Positions 1-9,172 of a stretch of DNA of 64,000 nt are shown piece by piece. Positions within the stretch are counted from its first letter, which is position 1; each line of letters starts with the position of its first letter. The stretch lies in contig NZ_PXYL01000023.1 of the NCBI RefSeq assembly GCF_003012705.1, positions 1 to 64,000 on the forward strand, written 5' to 3'. A program made the translations under genes and the position numbers. The notes beneath the pieces were generated by a model, which saw nothing but the letters and a program-made list of their open reading frames with translations, did no database searches and was not told the DNA's origin. The DNA is from Pseudaminobacter soli (ex Li et al. 2025) (GTDB lineage Bacteria; Pseudomonadota; Alphaproteobacteria; Rhizobiales; Rhizobiaceae).

Positions 1-19
1 ACCGACGAACAGATCCATG
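1..19 (-). CDS. 5' end of a gene running off the left edge
   Basis: Only the first six codons are inside the window, reading M-D-L-F-V-G on the minus strand. An AAGGAG ribosome binding site lies eight bases upstream of this ATG (about position 28-33), which is the main reason to call a start here. It would be divergent from the AraC-type regulator at 237. Nothing can be said about its function. Confidence 0.35.
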
Positions 20-236
20 GGCAGGGCTCCTTGACCAGTTAAGCTTGAGGAGCCTGCCCGCAGATTGAAATCCTGTCACCCCCGCAGCGGGAGCGCCACG
101 GGAGCCCCAATCATCCGATCTCTTTTTGCCGATCTTGCTGTCGTCGGTTACGACCAGCTGCGACTAAGGACATATTAGGAAGCGCTTTCGGCTCGTGCTA
201 ACGTTTCTTGCTCGTCGAAGCGGATCAACTCGGCCA

Positions 237-1160
237 ATGCCTCATCGTGCCAGAGCAGAGTCCACGAGAAATCCCGTCGCTGTGGCGGTCGGTCTGCCGG
301 ATGCACCGGCATTGACCACCACGCGCGCGGCTCGGGGAACGGGAATGGAGTTCCTCGAGCTCAACTGCGAGCGGCGCAACGCCGGCGTCACCGTACCTGT
401 GCGCGAAAATGCCTTTCTGATCGCGCTTCAGCTGAAAAAATCCACCGATTTCGACCTGTTCGCAGGCGGTAGATTCATCCAGCCCGAGGGTTTTGAGGCC
501 GGGGAAACCGCCATCTTCGACCTCAGGATGGAACTGGCCACCGACCTGCGCGACCCGTTCCACGCCATAAATCTCTACGTGCCGCACAAGGCCCTTCTGG
601 CCATGGGCGACGAGGGGGACATACCGCGGCATATCCAGGAACTCCGCCATACAGTTGGCGAAACCGTTCGCGATCCGGTCGTCCGCGATTTGCTGCTGTC
701 CATGCGCCCGGCGCTGGCAAGACGGGAGGAAATTCCCGAACTGTTTGTGGATCACGTGGCATTGGCTCTTTCGATCCACCTTGCCGGTAAATACGGCAAC
801 GTCGCGCAGCTGCCGCGACAATGGGGCGGCGGTCTCGCACCGTGGCAGGAGCGCCGGGCCAAGGAACTGATGGAGGCCAATATCGATCGCGGCCTCACCC
901 TGGAGGCGCTGGCGCAATCGTGCAGCCTGTCGAAACGGCACTTCACGCGCGCTTTTCGGCAGTCGACCGGGCTGGCGCCTTACCAATGGCTGCAACATCG
1001 CAGGATAGACAAGGCAAAGCAGCTCTTGGCGAAATCCGCCATTTCGCTCAGCGCCATCGCTCTTGAGTGCGGTTTCGCAGACCAGAGCCACTTCACCCGC
1101 GCGTTTTCGCGCGTTGTCGGCGTTACGCCAAACAGCTGGCGCCGCACGAAGCTCGAATAG
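237..1160 (+). CDS. AraC family transcriptional regulator
   Basis: About 307 residues. The C-terminal third carries a double helix-turn-helix DNA-binding domain: the first helix pair includes LEALAQSCSLSKRHFTRAF, and the second ends in the usual FADQSHFTRAFSRVVGVTP-type signature. The N-terminal part is an unclassified sensor region. An open frame extends upstream to a GTG at 195, and an internal ATG exists at 345. I chose the ATG at 237 because the stretch before 345 still looks like AraC-type N-terminal sequence. It sits directly upstream of a secreted hydrolase on the same strand and probably regulates it; that is inference from position. Confidence 0.85.
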   Translation: MPHRARAESTRNPVAVAVGLPDAPALTTTRAARGTGMEFLELNCERRNAGVTVPVRENAFLIALQLKKSTDFDLFAGGRFIQPEGFEAGETAIFDLRMELATDLRDPFHAINLYVPHKALLAMGDEGDIPRHIQELRHTVGETVRDPVVRDLLLSMRPALARREEIPELFVDHVALALSIHLAGKYGNVAQLPRQWGGGLAPWQERRAKELMEANIDRGLTLEALAQSCSLSKRHFTRAFRQSTGLAPYQWLQHRRIDKAKQLLAKSAISLSAIALECGFADQSHFTRAFSRVVGVTPNSWRRTKLE

Positions 1161-1260
1161 ATTTGGCCAGATCGTTCCAGGTTTGGCCATTTCGTTCACG
1201 ATCCCAGGGCCGCACCTTCATAGCATCTCGACTGTCAAGGTTCTGAAAGGAGAACTACAG

Positions 1261-2040
1261 ATGTCGAGTTTGTTCACTTTGCTTGCCGCCGCCTCCGCGC
1301 TCGCGCTTGGCGTCAGCGCAACAGCAACCAAAGCTCACGCGGCCGACGTGAAATCCGTCGTGCTCGTGCATGGCGGCTTCGTCGATGGTTCCGGATGGCA
1401 GGGCGTCTACGATGTCCTGAAGAAGGACGGGTATGACGTAACGATCGTCCAGAATCCCACGACCTCGCTGGCGGACGACGTTGCCGTCACCAAGCGCGCC
1501 ATTGCCGCGGCACCCGGCCAGGTTGTTCTTGTGGGTCACTCTTATGGCGGCGTCGTCGTCTCGGAGGCCGGCACCGATCCCAAGGTGGCGGCAGTCGTCT
1601 ACATCACCGCCTTTGCGCCGGACGCTGGCGAGTCGGTTTCAAGCCTGATCGCCAACCCGGCACCCGGTGCGCCGGTGCCGCCGATCCTGCCGCCGGTCGA
1701 CGGTTTCCTGTTCCTCGACAAGGCCAAATTCGCCGCCTCGTTCGCCGCCGACGTCAAGCCGAGCCTGGCATCCTTCATGGCCTATTCGCAGGTTCCTTGG
1801 GGCGTCGCCGCTTTGGATGGCAAGGTTACGGCTCCCGCCTGGAAGGCGAAGCCGGCCTGGTACATGGTCGCGACGGAAGACAAGATGATCCCGCCCGAGG
1901 CACAACGCGCCATGGCCAAGCGCGCCGGCGCAACGATGGCCGAGGCCAAGGGCAGCCACGCGATCTATGTCTCGCAGCCCAAGGCCGTGGCCGAGTTCAT
2001 CGAGAAGGCCGCGAAGGGCGTAAAGACGGCGGCACAGTAG
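1261..2040 (+). CDS. Secreted alpha/beta hydrolase
   Basis: 259 residues beginning at an ATG with a strong AAAGGAG site just upstream; the longer frame from 1063 overlaps the regulator and was rejected. A hydrophobic N-terminus ending in AHA-A looks like a Sec signal peptide cleaved near residue 27. The mature part is an alpha/beta hydrolase: an HGG oxyanion-type loop near residue 36, the nucleophile Ser94 in GHSYGG, Asp207 in a TEDK context and His233 in GSHA complete a plausible triad. It resembles salicylate-esterase/EstA-like hydrolases, but the substrate cannot be told. It is probably controlled by the upstream AraC protein and is followed by a clear terminator. Confidence 0.88.
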   Translation: MSSLFTLLAAASALALGVSATATKAHAADVKSVVLVHGGFVDGSGWQGVYDVLKKDGYDVTIVQNPTTSLADDVAVTKRAIAAAPGQVVLVGHSYGGVVVSEAGTDPKVAAVVYITAFAPDAGESVSSLIANPAPGAPVPPILPPVDGFLFLDKAKFAASFAADVKPSLASFMAYSQVPWGVAALDGKVTAPAWKAKPAWYMVATEDKMIPPEAQRAMAKRAGATMAEAKGSHAIYVSQPKAVAEFIEKAAKGVKTAAQ

Positions 2041-2074
2041 GTACGTGTCGCCTGCCGCGCGAGCGGGAGTGAGG

Positions 2075-2100
2075 ACGGGCGGCTTTGCCGCCCGTTTTCC
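2075..2100 (+). terminator. Rho-independent terminator after the hydrolase
   Basis: A nine-base GC-rich perfect stem (2075-2083 with 2087-2095), three-base TTT loop, then a TTTT run. It lies 35 bases after the hydrolase stop codon. Confidence 0.85.
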
Positions 2101-2376
2101 GCCAAATGAAAAAAAGCCGGTCTCCGCCAAGAACGAAAATGGGGTGCCTCGGACGATCCGTAACACTTCCCCTCGGATGTCGTCCGGAGCGAGATGAATC
2201 TTGTGGCAAACCTTGCCGCAGCCTTGGTTCGCCCTTATATCCTTGCATCGATCTTGCTGACGAACGTTGTTTCTGTGCCCTGGCGCCCAGACGATCTTCC
2301 TTCTCAATTTCGACGATTGCGACGCGTGGCACAAAGCCAGGCGTCGAACCCGTGTATCCATTTGAAAGGAAATCTC
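2101..2376 (+). other. Long leader region before the cold-shock gene
   Basis: No convincing gene lies between the hydrolase terminator and the csp GTG start. An open frame from 2194 merges with csp, but its first 61 codons look non-coding. Long 5' leaders are known for cspA-type genes, where they fold in a temperature-dependent way. No specific structure is claimed here. Confidence 0.4.
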
Positions 2377-2586
2377 GTGGCAACCGGAACAGTAAAGTTT
2401 TTCAATTCCACCAAAGGCTTCGGCTTTATCGAGCTGGGCGACGGACAGCCGGATGTGTTTGTTCACATTTCTGCCGTCGAACGGGCTGGCATGCGCTCGC
2501 TGGTCGAGGGTCAGAAGGTAAGCTTCGACATCGTCCAGGATCGCCGTAACGGCAAGAGTGCGGCCGAAAACCTCCAGGCGGCATGA
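2377..2586 (+). CDS. Cold-shock domain protein (CspA family)
   Basis: 69 residues, the usual length for a single cold-shock domain. Both RNA-binding motifs are present: RNP1 as KGFGFI and RNP2 as VFVHIS. The protein binds single-stranded RNA and DNA and acts as an RNA chaperone in the cytoplasm. The GTG start was chosen because an AAAGGA site precedes it by six bases and the protein then begins [10 protein letters not shown], the normal family start. A terminator follows at 2651, and a small charged-protein gene comes next. Confidence 0.95.
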   Translation: MATGTVKFFNSTKGFGFIELGDGQPDVFVHISAVERAGMRSLVEGQKVSFDIVQDRRNGKSAAENLQAA

Positions 2587-2650
2587 CGCGATGGCGCTTC
2601 TGGTCTTTGACCACGGATGTACTGGCACTGGCCGTTGAGGCGCCCAGGAG

Positions 2651-2678
2651 AAGGTCGGGGAGTTCCCGGCCTTTTTCG
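2651..2678 (+). terminator. Rho-independent terminator after csp
   Basis: An AAGGTCGGG...CCCGGCCTT hairpin (with one G-T pair) is followed directly by TTTTT. It separates the csp gene from the small gene at 2696. Confidence 0.8.
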
Positions 2679-2695
2679 TTTGAAGGATGATCATC

Positions 2696-2893
2696 ATGAA
2701 TGGAGAAAAACCACACAGGCAGCAGGACAAGGGAGAGACCACGACCAGGATCGCCCGCGAGATAGTGGACGCGGAGATCGCGAAGCGAGAGGCGAAGACG
2801 CAACGCCTGAAGTCGGCTCGCTTGGCGAGCGAGGCTGCGGAACCCGCACAGAGCAACAAGGTGGCAAGCAAGAAGCGGCACAAAAGCATCTGA
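2696..2893 (+). CDS. Small charged hypothetical protein
   Basis: 65 residues from the ATG at 2696, which has a GAAGG site nine bases upstream (an in-frame ATG at 2687 would overlap that site). The protein is rich in Lys, Arg, Glu and Gln, has no membrane segment, and ends in a basic tail (KKRHKSI), which would suit a nucleic-acid-binding or ribosome-associated role. The family is not recognised. Small proteins of this kind often follow csp genes in rhizobia. Confidence 0.55.
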   Translation: MNGEKPHRQQDKGETTTRIAREIVDAEIAKREAKTQRLKSARLASEAAEPAQSNKVASKKRHKSI

Positions 2894-2995
2894 CTGATGG
2901 TCGATGCTTGGCGTTCGGATGGGAGCTCTGTTGTTGGCTGGACTTCGATCGCGGACGGTGGTTCAGTCATTCGTCCAGTTGAGGGGAGAGAGCTT

Positions 2996-3214
2996 ATGCA
3001 GGACGGCAAGAGCGCAACCATCGTCGGGCTGAATCACGATTTGAAAAACAAGCGTTCCTTCGTGCAGCTGGTCTGGGATGATGAATCCGACAAGCACCTT
3101 TCATTGGCTGTCCGGTTCGGGTGCAGCCTGGATGATCTTCCATCCGAGGCCGCCAAGGCAGTTGCCGAATTGGTGTCCGAAGTGTCTTCCCTGCGCCTCA
3201 ATTCGGTAGGCTGA
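2996..3214 (+). CDS. Small hypothetical protein
   Basis: 72 residues starting at an ATG preceded by GGGGAGAG, a good ribosome binding site; an open frame continues upstream to 2897 but without such a site. The composition is that of a folded soluble protein: beta-rich start, then a predicted helix (SEAAKAVAELVSEVSSL). No family recognised. It lies downstream of csp and the 65-residue gene on the same strand, but the terminator at 2651 suggests it is not part of the csp transcript itself. Confidence 0.5.
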   Translation: MQDGKSATIVGLNHDLKNKRSFVQLVWDDESDKHLSLAVRFGCSLDDLPSEAAKAVAELVSEVSSLRLNSVG

Positions 3215-3449
3215 TACCAGTCAAGCGACGTCATATAGGTCGGTTGCGGGACCTTTCACCTCTGCCCTCCAGAGGTCGAGCCGCCTTGCACATGAAACGC
3301 CTGGGTAGCGGCGCTAACATGCGGTAACGCGCTCCGCGTAGAGCGCTGTTCTTCCACGACTTTTTCGAAAATTGTCTTAAACCCTCCTTAAATCGCCTCA
3401 ATTACTGTCCACTCGACCCCACCGGATAATGGGGCAGGCAGCGAGCGGC

Positions 3450-5759
3450 ATGGCAAGGAAAGACACACGTATCGAACCGACCTTCGGCGATCCCGCCGAA
3501 GATGAGGACGAGTCTGGCCTGTCGGTCAGCGAGGACGATCGTGTCATCCCCACTTCGCGACGCGTGAGAGAGCCTGCGCCGCGCCGCAAGCGGGACAGAG
3601 CCGAGCGACTGGACAGGGACGAGAGAGAAGACAGGGTCGAGGCGATCGAGAGGGCGCCGCGGGCGCGTCGGGGCAAGGTCAAGAAACGTCGCGGGCTCTT
3701 TGGCGGCTTGATGCGCCTCGTCTACTGGACCTTCGTGCTGGCGATCTGGGGCGGCATCGCCGCAGCCGGCGTCGCCATCTATTACGGCGCCAAGATGCCG
3801 TCGGCCACCTCCTGGGCCATTCCGGACCGTCCGCCGAATGTGAAGATCGTCGACGTTGACGGAAAATTGCTGGCCAATCGTGGCATGACCGGCGGCGAGG
3901 CCGTCGGCCTGCACGAAATGTCGCCATACATCCCGCAGGCCGTCATCGCCATCGAGGACCGGCGCTTCTATTCGCATTTCGGCGTCGATCCGCTCGGCCT
4001 CGCCCGCGCCCTGGTCGGTAACCTGACCCGCGGCCGCGTCTCGCAGGGCGGCTCGACGCTCACCCAGCAGCTGGCCAAGAACCTGTTCCTCAAGCCCGAC
4101 CGCACGCTCGAGCGCAAGGTGCAGGAGGTGCTTTTGGCCCTCTGGCTCGAGCAGAAGCACACCAAGGACCAGATCCTCGAAATGTACCTGAACCGGGTCT
4201 ATTTCGGCTCCGGCGCCTATGGCGTGGAGGCGGCCTCGCGCCGCTATTTCGGCAAGTCGGCGCGCGATGTTTCCTTGTCGGAAGCGGCATTGCTGGCGGG
4301 GTTGCTGAAGGCTCCGTCAAAACTCTCGCCGGCCCGCGATCCCAAGGCGGCCGAGGCCCGCTCGCAGCTCGTGCTGGCTGCCATGCGCGACGAGAACATG
4401 ATCACGGACAAGGAGCTGGCAAGCGCCATGAGCGCGCCTGCGACGCGCGCTGCGTCCTACTGGACGGGTTCCGAGCACTATGTCGCCGACCGCATCATGG
4501 AAGAGCTGCCGGGGCTGATCGGCGAGGTGCGCTCCGACGTCGTCATCGATACCACCATCGACCTGACCCTTCAGGATCTCGCCGAGAAATCGATCCGCCG
4601 CCTGATCGACGAGAACGGCCAGAAGCTGAATGTCAGCCAGGGCGCGCTGGTGTCGATCGACAATTCGGGCGCCGTGCGTGCCATGGTGGGCGGCTACGAC
4701 TATGCCAATAGCCAGTTTGACCGCGCGGCCGAGGCGCGTCGCCAGCCGGGCTCGGCGTTCAAGCCCTTCGTCTACATGGCGGCGCTGGAGCATGGCCGCA
4801 CGCCCGACAGCATGCGCAACGACGCGCCGATCAAGATCGGCAAGTGGGCACCGGAGAACTACAACGGCAAATATTACGGCCAGGTCACGCTGGCTACGGC
4901 GCTGGCCAAGTCGCTGAACTCGGTCGCCGCGCAGCTGACCATGGAGGTGGGACCGGAAGCGGTGGTCGAGGCGGCGCATCGCATGGGCATCGAGTCGCCG
5001 CTGCAGGCCAACACCTCGATCGCGCTCGGCACGTCGGAGGTCACTCCGCTGGAGCTGACCTCCTCCTATGTGCCCTTCGCCAATGGCGGCTATCGCCCGG
5101 AGATCCACTTCATCCAGCGGGTGACGAGCGCCTCGGGCGAGATCCTCTACGAACACACCAACACCAATGCGCCGCGCGTCATCCGGCCCGAGATCGTCGG
5201 CATGATGAATGCGATGATGACCGGCACGGTCGAGGTCGGAACCGCCAAGAAGGCGGCATTCAACTGGCCGTCCGCCGGCAAGACCGGCACCAGTCAGAAT
5301 TCGCGCGATGCCTGGTTCGTGGGCTATACCTCGAACCTGACCACCGGCGTCTGGTTCGGCAATGATGACGGCAAGCCGATGAAGAAGGTCACCGGCGGCG
5401 CGCTGCCGGCGCAGGCCTGGCATGAGTTCATGGTGGCCGCGCATGAGGGCGTGCCGGTGGCGCCGCTGCCGGGCAACTGGAAGCCGGCGCCGCCTGAAGA
5501 GCTTACCGATCCGGGCGCGATGCCTTCCGTGCCGATGGCGGGCGACCAGCCTCCGGCCGCACCGCCAGTGGGCCAGAACCAGCCGGTCGACGTTACGACC
5601 GCGATCGACACGGCGGATCAGGACGACGGCGGCGGCTTCGTGCCGATGCCACAGCCAGTCCCGACCGGCTCCGTCGGGCGGCCGGTTCCGCAGGCCGATG
5701 TCGGCGGCCCGGTCGTCAAGCGCCAGGGCTCGATCCTCGACGTGATCTTCGGCAACTAG
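3450..5759 (+). CDS. Class A penicillin-binding protein (PBP1A family)
   Basis: About 769 residues from the ATG at 3450; an in-frame ATG at 3429 is an alternative, and neither has a strong ribosome binding site. A long, highly charged cytoplasmic N-terminus is followed by one membrane segment (about residues 88-112). Next comes a family-51 glycosyltransferase domain with the EDRRFYSHFG and QGGSTLTQQLAKN signatures. The transpeptidase domain carries the nucleophile motif SAFK, then SLN and KTG(T). It polymerises and cross-links peptidoglycan in the periplasm. The C-terminus is a low-complexity Pro/Ala/Gly-rich tail, often seen in alphaproteobacterial members. Confidence 0.95.
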   Translation: MARKDTRIEPTFGDPAEDEDESGLSVSEDDRVIPTSRRVREPAPRRKRDRAERLDRDEREDRVEAIERAPRARRGKVKKRRGLFGGLMRLVYWTFVLAIWGGIAAAGVAIYYGAKMPSATSWAIPDRPPNVKIVDVDGKLLANRGMTGGEAVGLHEMSPYIPQAVIAIEDRRFYSHFGVDPLGLARALVGNLTRGRVSQGGSTLTQQLAKNLFLKPDRTLERKVQEVLLALWLEQKHTKDQILEMYLNRVYFGSGAYGVEAASRRYFGKSARDVSLSEAALLAGLLKAPSKLSPARDPKAAEARSQLVLAAMRDENMITDKELASAMSAPATRAASYWTGSEHYVADRIMEELPGLIGEVRSDVVIDTTIDLTLQDLAEKSIRRLIDENGQKLNVSQGALVSIDNSGAVRAMVGGYDYANSQFDRAAEARRQPGSAFKPFVYMAALEHGRTPDSMRNDAPIKIGKWAPENYNGKYYGQVTLATALAKSLNSVAAQLTMEVGPEAVVEAAHRMGIESPLQANTSIALGTSEVTPLELTSSYVPFANGGYRPEIHFIQRVTSASGEILYEHTNTNAPRVIRPEIVGMMNAMMTGTVEVGTAKKAAFNWPSAGKTGTSQNSRDAWFVGYTSNLTTGVWFGNDDGKPMKKVTGGALPAQAWHEFMVAAHEGVPVAPLPGNWKPAPPEELTDPGAMPSVPMAGDQPPAAPPVGQNQPVDVTTAIDTADQDDGGGFVPMPQPVPTGSVGRPVPQADVGGPVVKRQGSILDVIFGN

Positions 5760-5760
5760 A

Positions 5761-5803
5761 GCATTTTGCAGCCAAGCGGATGCGCTTGGCTTCGCACAAA
5801 TGC
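5761..5803. repeat. Imperfect palindromic intergenic repeat
   Basis: A nine-base perfect stem (5770-5778 with 5783-5791) sits inside outer arms GCATTT...AAATGC. There is no T-run, so it is probably not a classic terminator. Its form resembles short palindromes dispersed between rhizobial genes (GCATTT arms around a CCAAG core); the family assignment is from memory. Confidence 0.5.
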
Positions 5804-5887
5804 GGCTGGGACAATAAGGCGGCTGCGGCCAACCGCCTCTCGCCAGCGGGCGCTCCATCGTCTACATAGCGGGCGGGAGATTGCATC

Positions 5888-6637
5888 ATGACCGCAGCCG
5901 ACACTCGTAAGACCATCGTCCTGACCGGCGCCAGCCGTGGCATCGGACATGCCACCGTCAAGCGCTTTTCGCGTGAAGGCTGGCGCGTCATCACCTGCTC
6001 GCGCCAGGATTTTGCCGAGAATTGCCCTTGGCCGGCCGGGCCCGAGGATCACATCAAGGTGGATCTCGCCGATCCGGAGGATGTCGGCCGCGCCGTCGCC
6101 GAAATCCGCCACCGGCTGCAGGATCAGGGCGGCAAGCTGCATGCGCTGGTCAACAATGCGGGCATTTCGCCGAAGCTCAAGGACGGCAGCCGCATGAACT
6201 CGCTCGACACGCCGATGCATGTCTGGCGCGACGTGTTCCAGGTGAATTTCTTTGCGCCGATCATGCTGGCGCGCGGCCTGTTCAAGGAACTCGTCGCCGC
6301 GCAGGGCTCGATCGTGAACGTCACCTCGATTGCCGGCACGCGCGTGCATCCCTTCGCCGGCACGTCCTACGCCACGTCGAAGGCGGCGCTCGGCTCGCTG
6401 ACCCGCGAGATGGCGCACGATTTCGGTCCGCATGGCATTCGCGTCAACGCGATTGCGCCGGGCGAAATCGATACGGCCATTCTTTCGCCGGGCACCGAAA
6501 AGATCGTCGAGACGATCCCGCTCAGGCGGCTTGGCTCGACGTCCGAGGTGGCGGACATCATCTACTTCCTGTGCTCGAGCCAGGCGTCTTACGTGACCGG
6601 CTCCGAGATCCACATCAATGGCGGCCAGCACGTCTGA
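5888..6637 (+). CDS. SDR family NAD(P)-dependent oxidoreductase
   Basis: 249 residues, the classical short-chain dehydrogenase length. The cofactor loop is TGASRGIGHA near the N-terminus, followed by the NNAG motif and the catalytic Ser, Tyr and Lys (YATSK). Two-thirds along is the IAPGEIDT stretch typical of classical SDRs. The substrate is not predictable. It stands alone between two palindromic repeats and has a GGGAG site upstream of its ATG. Confidence 0.9.
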   Translation: MTAADTRKTIVLTGASRGIGHATVKRFSREGWRVITCSRQDFAENCPWPAGPEDHIKVDLADPEDVGRAVAEIRHRLQDQGGKLHALVNNAGISPKLKDGSRMNSLDTPMHVWRDVFQVNFFAPIMLARGLFKELVAAQGSIVNVTSIAGTRVHPFAGTSYATSKAALGSLTREMAHDFGPHGIRVNAIAPGEIDTAILSPGTEKIVETIPLRRLGSTSEVADIIYFLCSSQASYVTGSEIHINGGQHV

Positions 6638-6653
6638 CCGCCATCGTTATTGC

Positions 6654-6700
6654 AGCATGATCTCTTCCGAAAACCGGTCCCGGCTTTTCGGGACCGTGCT
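6654..6700. repeat. Palindromic intergenic repeat with CCGAAAA core
   Basis: Arms AGCATG...CGTGCT enclose CCGAAAACCGG and a matching TTTTCGG. This is the shape of the very common rhizobial palindrome that appears as GCATGATC/CCGAAAA...TTTTCGG/GATCATGC between genes. It lies between convergent genes, so it may also help end transcription. Confidence 0.6.
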
Positions 6701-6707
6701 TCAGCCT

Positions 6708-8540
6708 TTACTTCGCCGGCACCTGCTCGGGCTCTTCGTCCTGCTTGGCTTCTTGCTTGGCAGGTGAAGCTTCGGCATCGTCCTCGAGCACCTGCTCGAC
6801 GATGCCGCGCGCGATTTCCCGTTCGCCCATGATCACCATGTCGGCGCCAAGATTCTTCAGGTGCTCGACCTCGGCGTCCGAATGCGCGCGCGCAATGATC
6901 TTGATCGACGGGTTGGCGGCCTTGGCGCGCTGGATGATCTGGCCTGCCTCGAAAGCGTTCGGGATGGCCAGGATAAGGCGCTTGGCGCCGGCGGGGTTGG
7001 CCGAAGCGAAGACGTTGCTGTTGGCGGCATTGCCGGCTACGGTTTCGATGCCGTCGGCATTCAGGCGGGCCAGCGTCTTGTCGGCATCCTCGATCACCAG
7101 GAAGGGCAAGCCCGTTTCCTTGAGCGATTTGCCGACCAGGCTGCCGACGCGGCCGAAGCCGATCAGGACGGTGTGGTCGGTGAGCTTGGTGGGCACCGGC
7201 CCGTCATCCTCGCTTGCCTCGACCGGCACAGGCGCCTCGGTGGCGACTGCACCCGCCTCGGTGGCCGGGCCGACCGGCTTCTTCACTTCAGGCGCAGGGG
7301 AGGGCTTGCCGAAGCGCTTTTCGAGGCGTGGCGATAGCCGCCCCAGTATGGCGAAGACCACCGGGTTGAGCAGGATCGACAATATCGCGCCAGCCAGGAT
7401 CAGGTCTCGCCCTTGCTCGGGCAAGAGGTCGAGCCCGACCCCAAGCTCGGCAAGGATGAATGAGAATTCGCCGATCTGCGCCAGGCTGGCTGAAATCACC
7501 AGCGCGGTCGCAATCGGATAGCCGAAGGCGATGACGATCAGGAAAGCCGCCACCGACTTGCCGATGATGATGATGAACAGCGTCGCCAGGATCGGCCAGG
7601 TGTTCTCGATCAGGCTGCTGGCATCGAACAGCATGCCGACCGACACGAAGAACAGCACCGAGAAGGCATCGCGCAGCGGCAGGGATTCTTCCGCCGCCTG
7701 ATGGCTGAGCTCGGACTCGCTCATGATCATGCCGGCGAAGAAGGCGCCCAGCGCCAGCGACACGCCGAAAAGCTTGGCCGCACCAAAGGCGACGCCGAGT
7801 GCAATCGCCAGCACCGCCAGCCGGAACAGCTCACGCGAGCCGGTGTGCGCCACATAGTGCAGGATCCACGGAATGACGCGGCGGCCGACGACGATCATCA
7901 GCAGCACGAAGACCGCGACCTTGGCCAGCGTGAAGGCGACCACACCCCAAATGCCGAGATCGAATTGCAGCGCAAGCGGGCCGCCCACCGGAGCCGCCGC
8001 CTGCTGCTCGCCGCCGAGCACGCCCGAAAGTGCTGGCAGAAGCACCAGCGCCAGCACCATGGCGAGGTCTTCGACGATCAGCCAGCCGACGGCGATGCGC
8101 CCCTTCTCGGTCTCGATCATGCGCCGCTCCTGCAGCGCGCGCAGCAGCACCACGGTACTGGCGACGGAAAGGGCGAGGCCGAACACCAGGCCGGCGCCCA
8201 AGGACCAGCCCATCATCCAGGCAAGGCCTGCGCCGAGGGCGGTGGCAAAGGCGATCTGCACGATGGCGCCCGGCAGCGCGATGGCGCGCACGGAAAACAG
8301 GTCCTTGGCCGAGAAATGCAGGCCCACGCCGAACATGAGCAGGATCACGCCGAGTTCGGCGAGTTCGGGCGCAAGGTGCTGGTCGGCAACGAAGCCGGGC
8401 GTGTTGGGGCCTACCAGAACGCCCGCGAGCAGGTAGCCCACGAGCGGCGGTATGCGAAACCTGTTCGCCAGCGCACCGAAAACGAATGCCAGCCCCAGAC
8501 CGGCGACGATGGTTGCGATAAGGGGCGTATCATGCGGCAT
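6708..8540 (-). CDS. CPA2 family cation:proton antiporter with TrkA-N domain
   Basis: About 610 residues from the ATG at 8540; the open frame starts 25 codons earlier without coding character. The N-terminal two-thirds hold about twelve hydrophobic segments typical of monovalent cation:proton antiporter-2 transporters (Kef/YbaL type). A cytoplasmic RCK (TrkA-N) domain follows with a nucleotide-binding GFGRVGSLVG motif. The C-terminus is charged and low in complexity. It should exchange K+ or Na+ for protons across the inner membrane, with gating by nucleotide or metabolite binding to the RCK domain. No KefF/KefG-like partner is adjacent, and the closest E. coli relative by layout is YbaL. Confidence 0.92.
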   Translation of the reverse strand: MPHDTPLIATIVAGLGLAFVFGALANRFRIPPLVGYLLAGVLVGPNTPGFVADQHLAPELAELGVILLMFGVGLHFSAKDLFSVRAIALPGAIVQIAFATALGAGLAWMMGWSLGAGLVFGLALSVASTVVLLRALQERRMIETEKGRIAVGWLIVEDLAMVLALVLLPALSGVLGGEQQAAAPVGGPLALQFDLGIWGVVAFTLAKVAVFVLLMIVVGRRVIPWILHYVAHTGSRELFRLAVLAIALGVAFGAAKLFGVSLALGAFFAGMIMSESELSHQAAEESLPLRDAFSVLFFVSVGMLFDASSLIENTWPILATLFIIIIGKSVAAFLIVIAFGYPIATALVISASLAQIGEFSFILAELGVGLDLLPEQGRDLILAGAILSILLNPVVFAILGRLSPRLEKRFGKPSPAPEVKKPVGPATEAGAVATEAPVPVEASEDDGPVPTKLTDHTVLIGFGRVGSLVGKSLKETGLPFLVIEDADKTLARLNADGIETVAGNAANSNVFASANPAGAKRLILAIPNAFEAGQIIQRAKAANPSIKIIARAHSDAEVEHLKNLGADMVIMGEREIARGIVEQVLEDDAEASPAKQEAKQDEEPEQVPAK

Positions 8541-8725
8541 TGTTCGTGTGTCGCCTTCCTGAAAATCATTGAACAAAGGGTGGGGGTGGGCGACGGAGGG
8601 CCGCTCCCTTTGCAATATGGGTTACGGGCTTGCGGTTGCGCAACCCCGCAAGCCTATGGATTTCATCTGAAATTCAACTTTTCTGGAAAATTCCAGTTCT
8701 GGCCGGGAAGTGGGGCAAGGCTCAA

Positions 8726-9172
8726 TCAGCCTTCCTTCAAGATCTTTTCGATCTCCCAGACGGAGTGGTTCGTCAGCGTCTTCGGCACTTCGGCCACCAC
8801 GCGCGCATCCACTTCCTTGTGCAGCTTCTTGCGCAATTCGCCGATGACGGCCGGCGGTGCCACGAGCACGATGTGCTCGAATTCGTTGCGGTGCGCCATG
8901 GCATAAAGCTGCTCGGCGATTTCGTCGGCAAACCGCTCCTTTGAGATGCGATGCCAGTCGGTGACCTCGATGGAACTGCGCGGCGTGCTGGGGGTGTCCA
9001 TGCGGCCGGGCCGGTCGGTGCCTTGTTCGCGCGTCGGCGGATTGCGCTCCTGCACGCCGCCCACCACTTCCAGGTCGGGATATTCCGCGTCCCCACGGTT
9101 CCTCAGGTAAAGCGCCTTCTCACCATCCGCTACCAGAACCCAGATGTCGTGCTTCAGCCTGACGCCGCTCAT
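8726..9172 (-). CDS. Host attachment family protein
   Basis: 148 residues. The sequence matches the small family first linked to attachment to host cells in Agrobacterium-type bacteria. It starts with a WVLVADGEKA segment, has a central disordered link rich in Pro, Thr and Arg, then an alpha/beta half ending in VPKTLTNHSVWEIEKIL. The fold resembles the eRF1-like/archaeal release factor domain seen in this family. There is no signal peptide, so it is cytoplasmic, and a direct adhesin role is unlikely. The biochemical function is unknown. Confidence 0.85.
   Translation of the reverse strand: MSGVRLKHDIWVLVADGEKALYLRNRGDAEYPDLEVVGGVQERNPPTREQGTDRPGRMDTPSTPRSSIEVTDWHRISKERFADEIAEQLYAMAHRNEFEHIVLVAPPAVIGELRKKLHKEVDARVVAEVPKTLTNHSVWEIEKILKEG

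Noticed and set aside
1639-3021. 460-codon minus-strand frame across csp
   Set aside because: It covers three plus-strand genes with clear motifs and starts; a shadow of high-GC coding sequence.
7701-8906. 401-codon plus-strand frame opposite the antiporter
   Set aside because: His/Gln-rich composition typical of the reverse of a membrane protein gene; no start signal.
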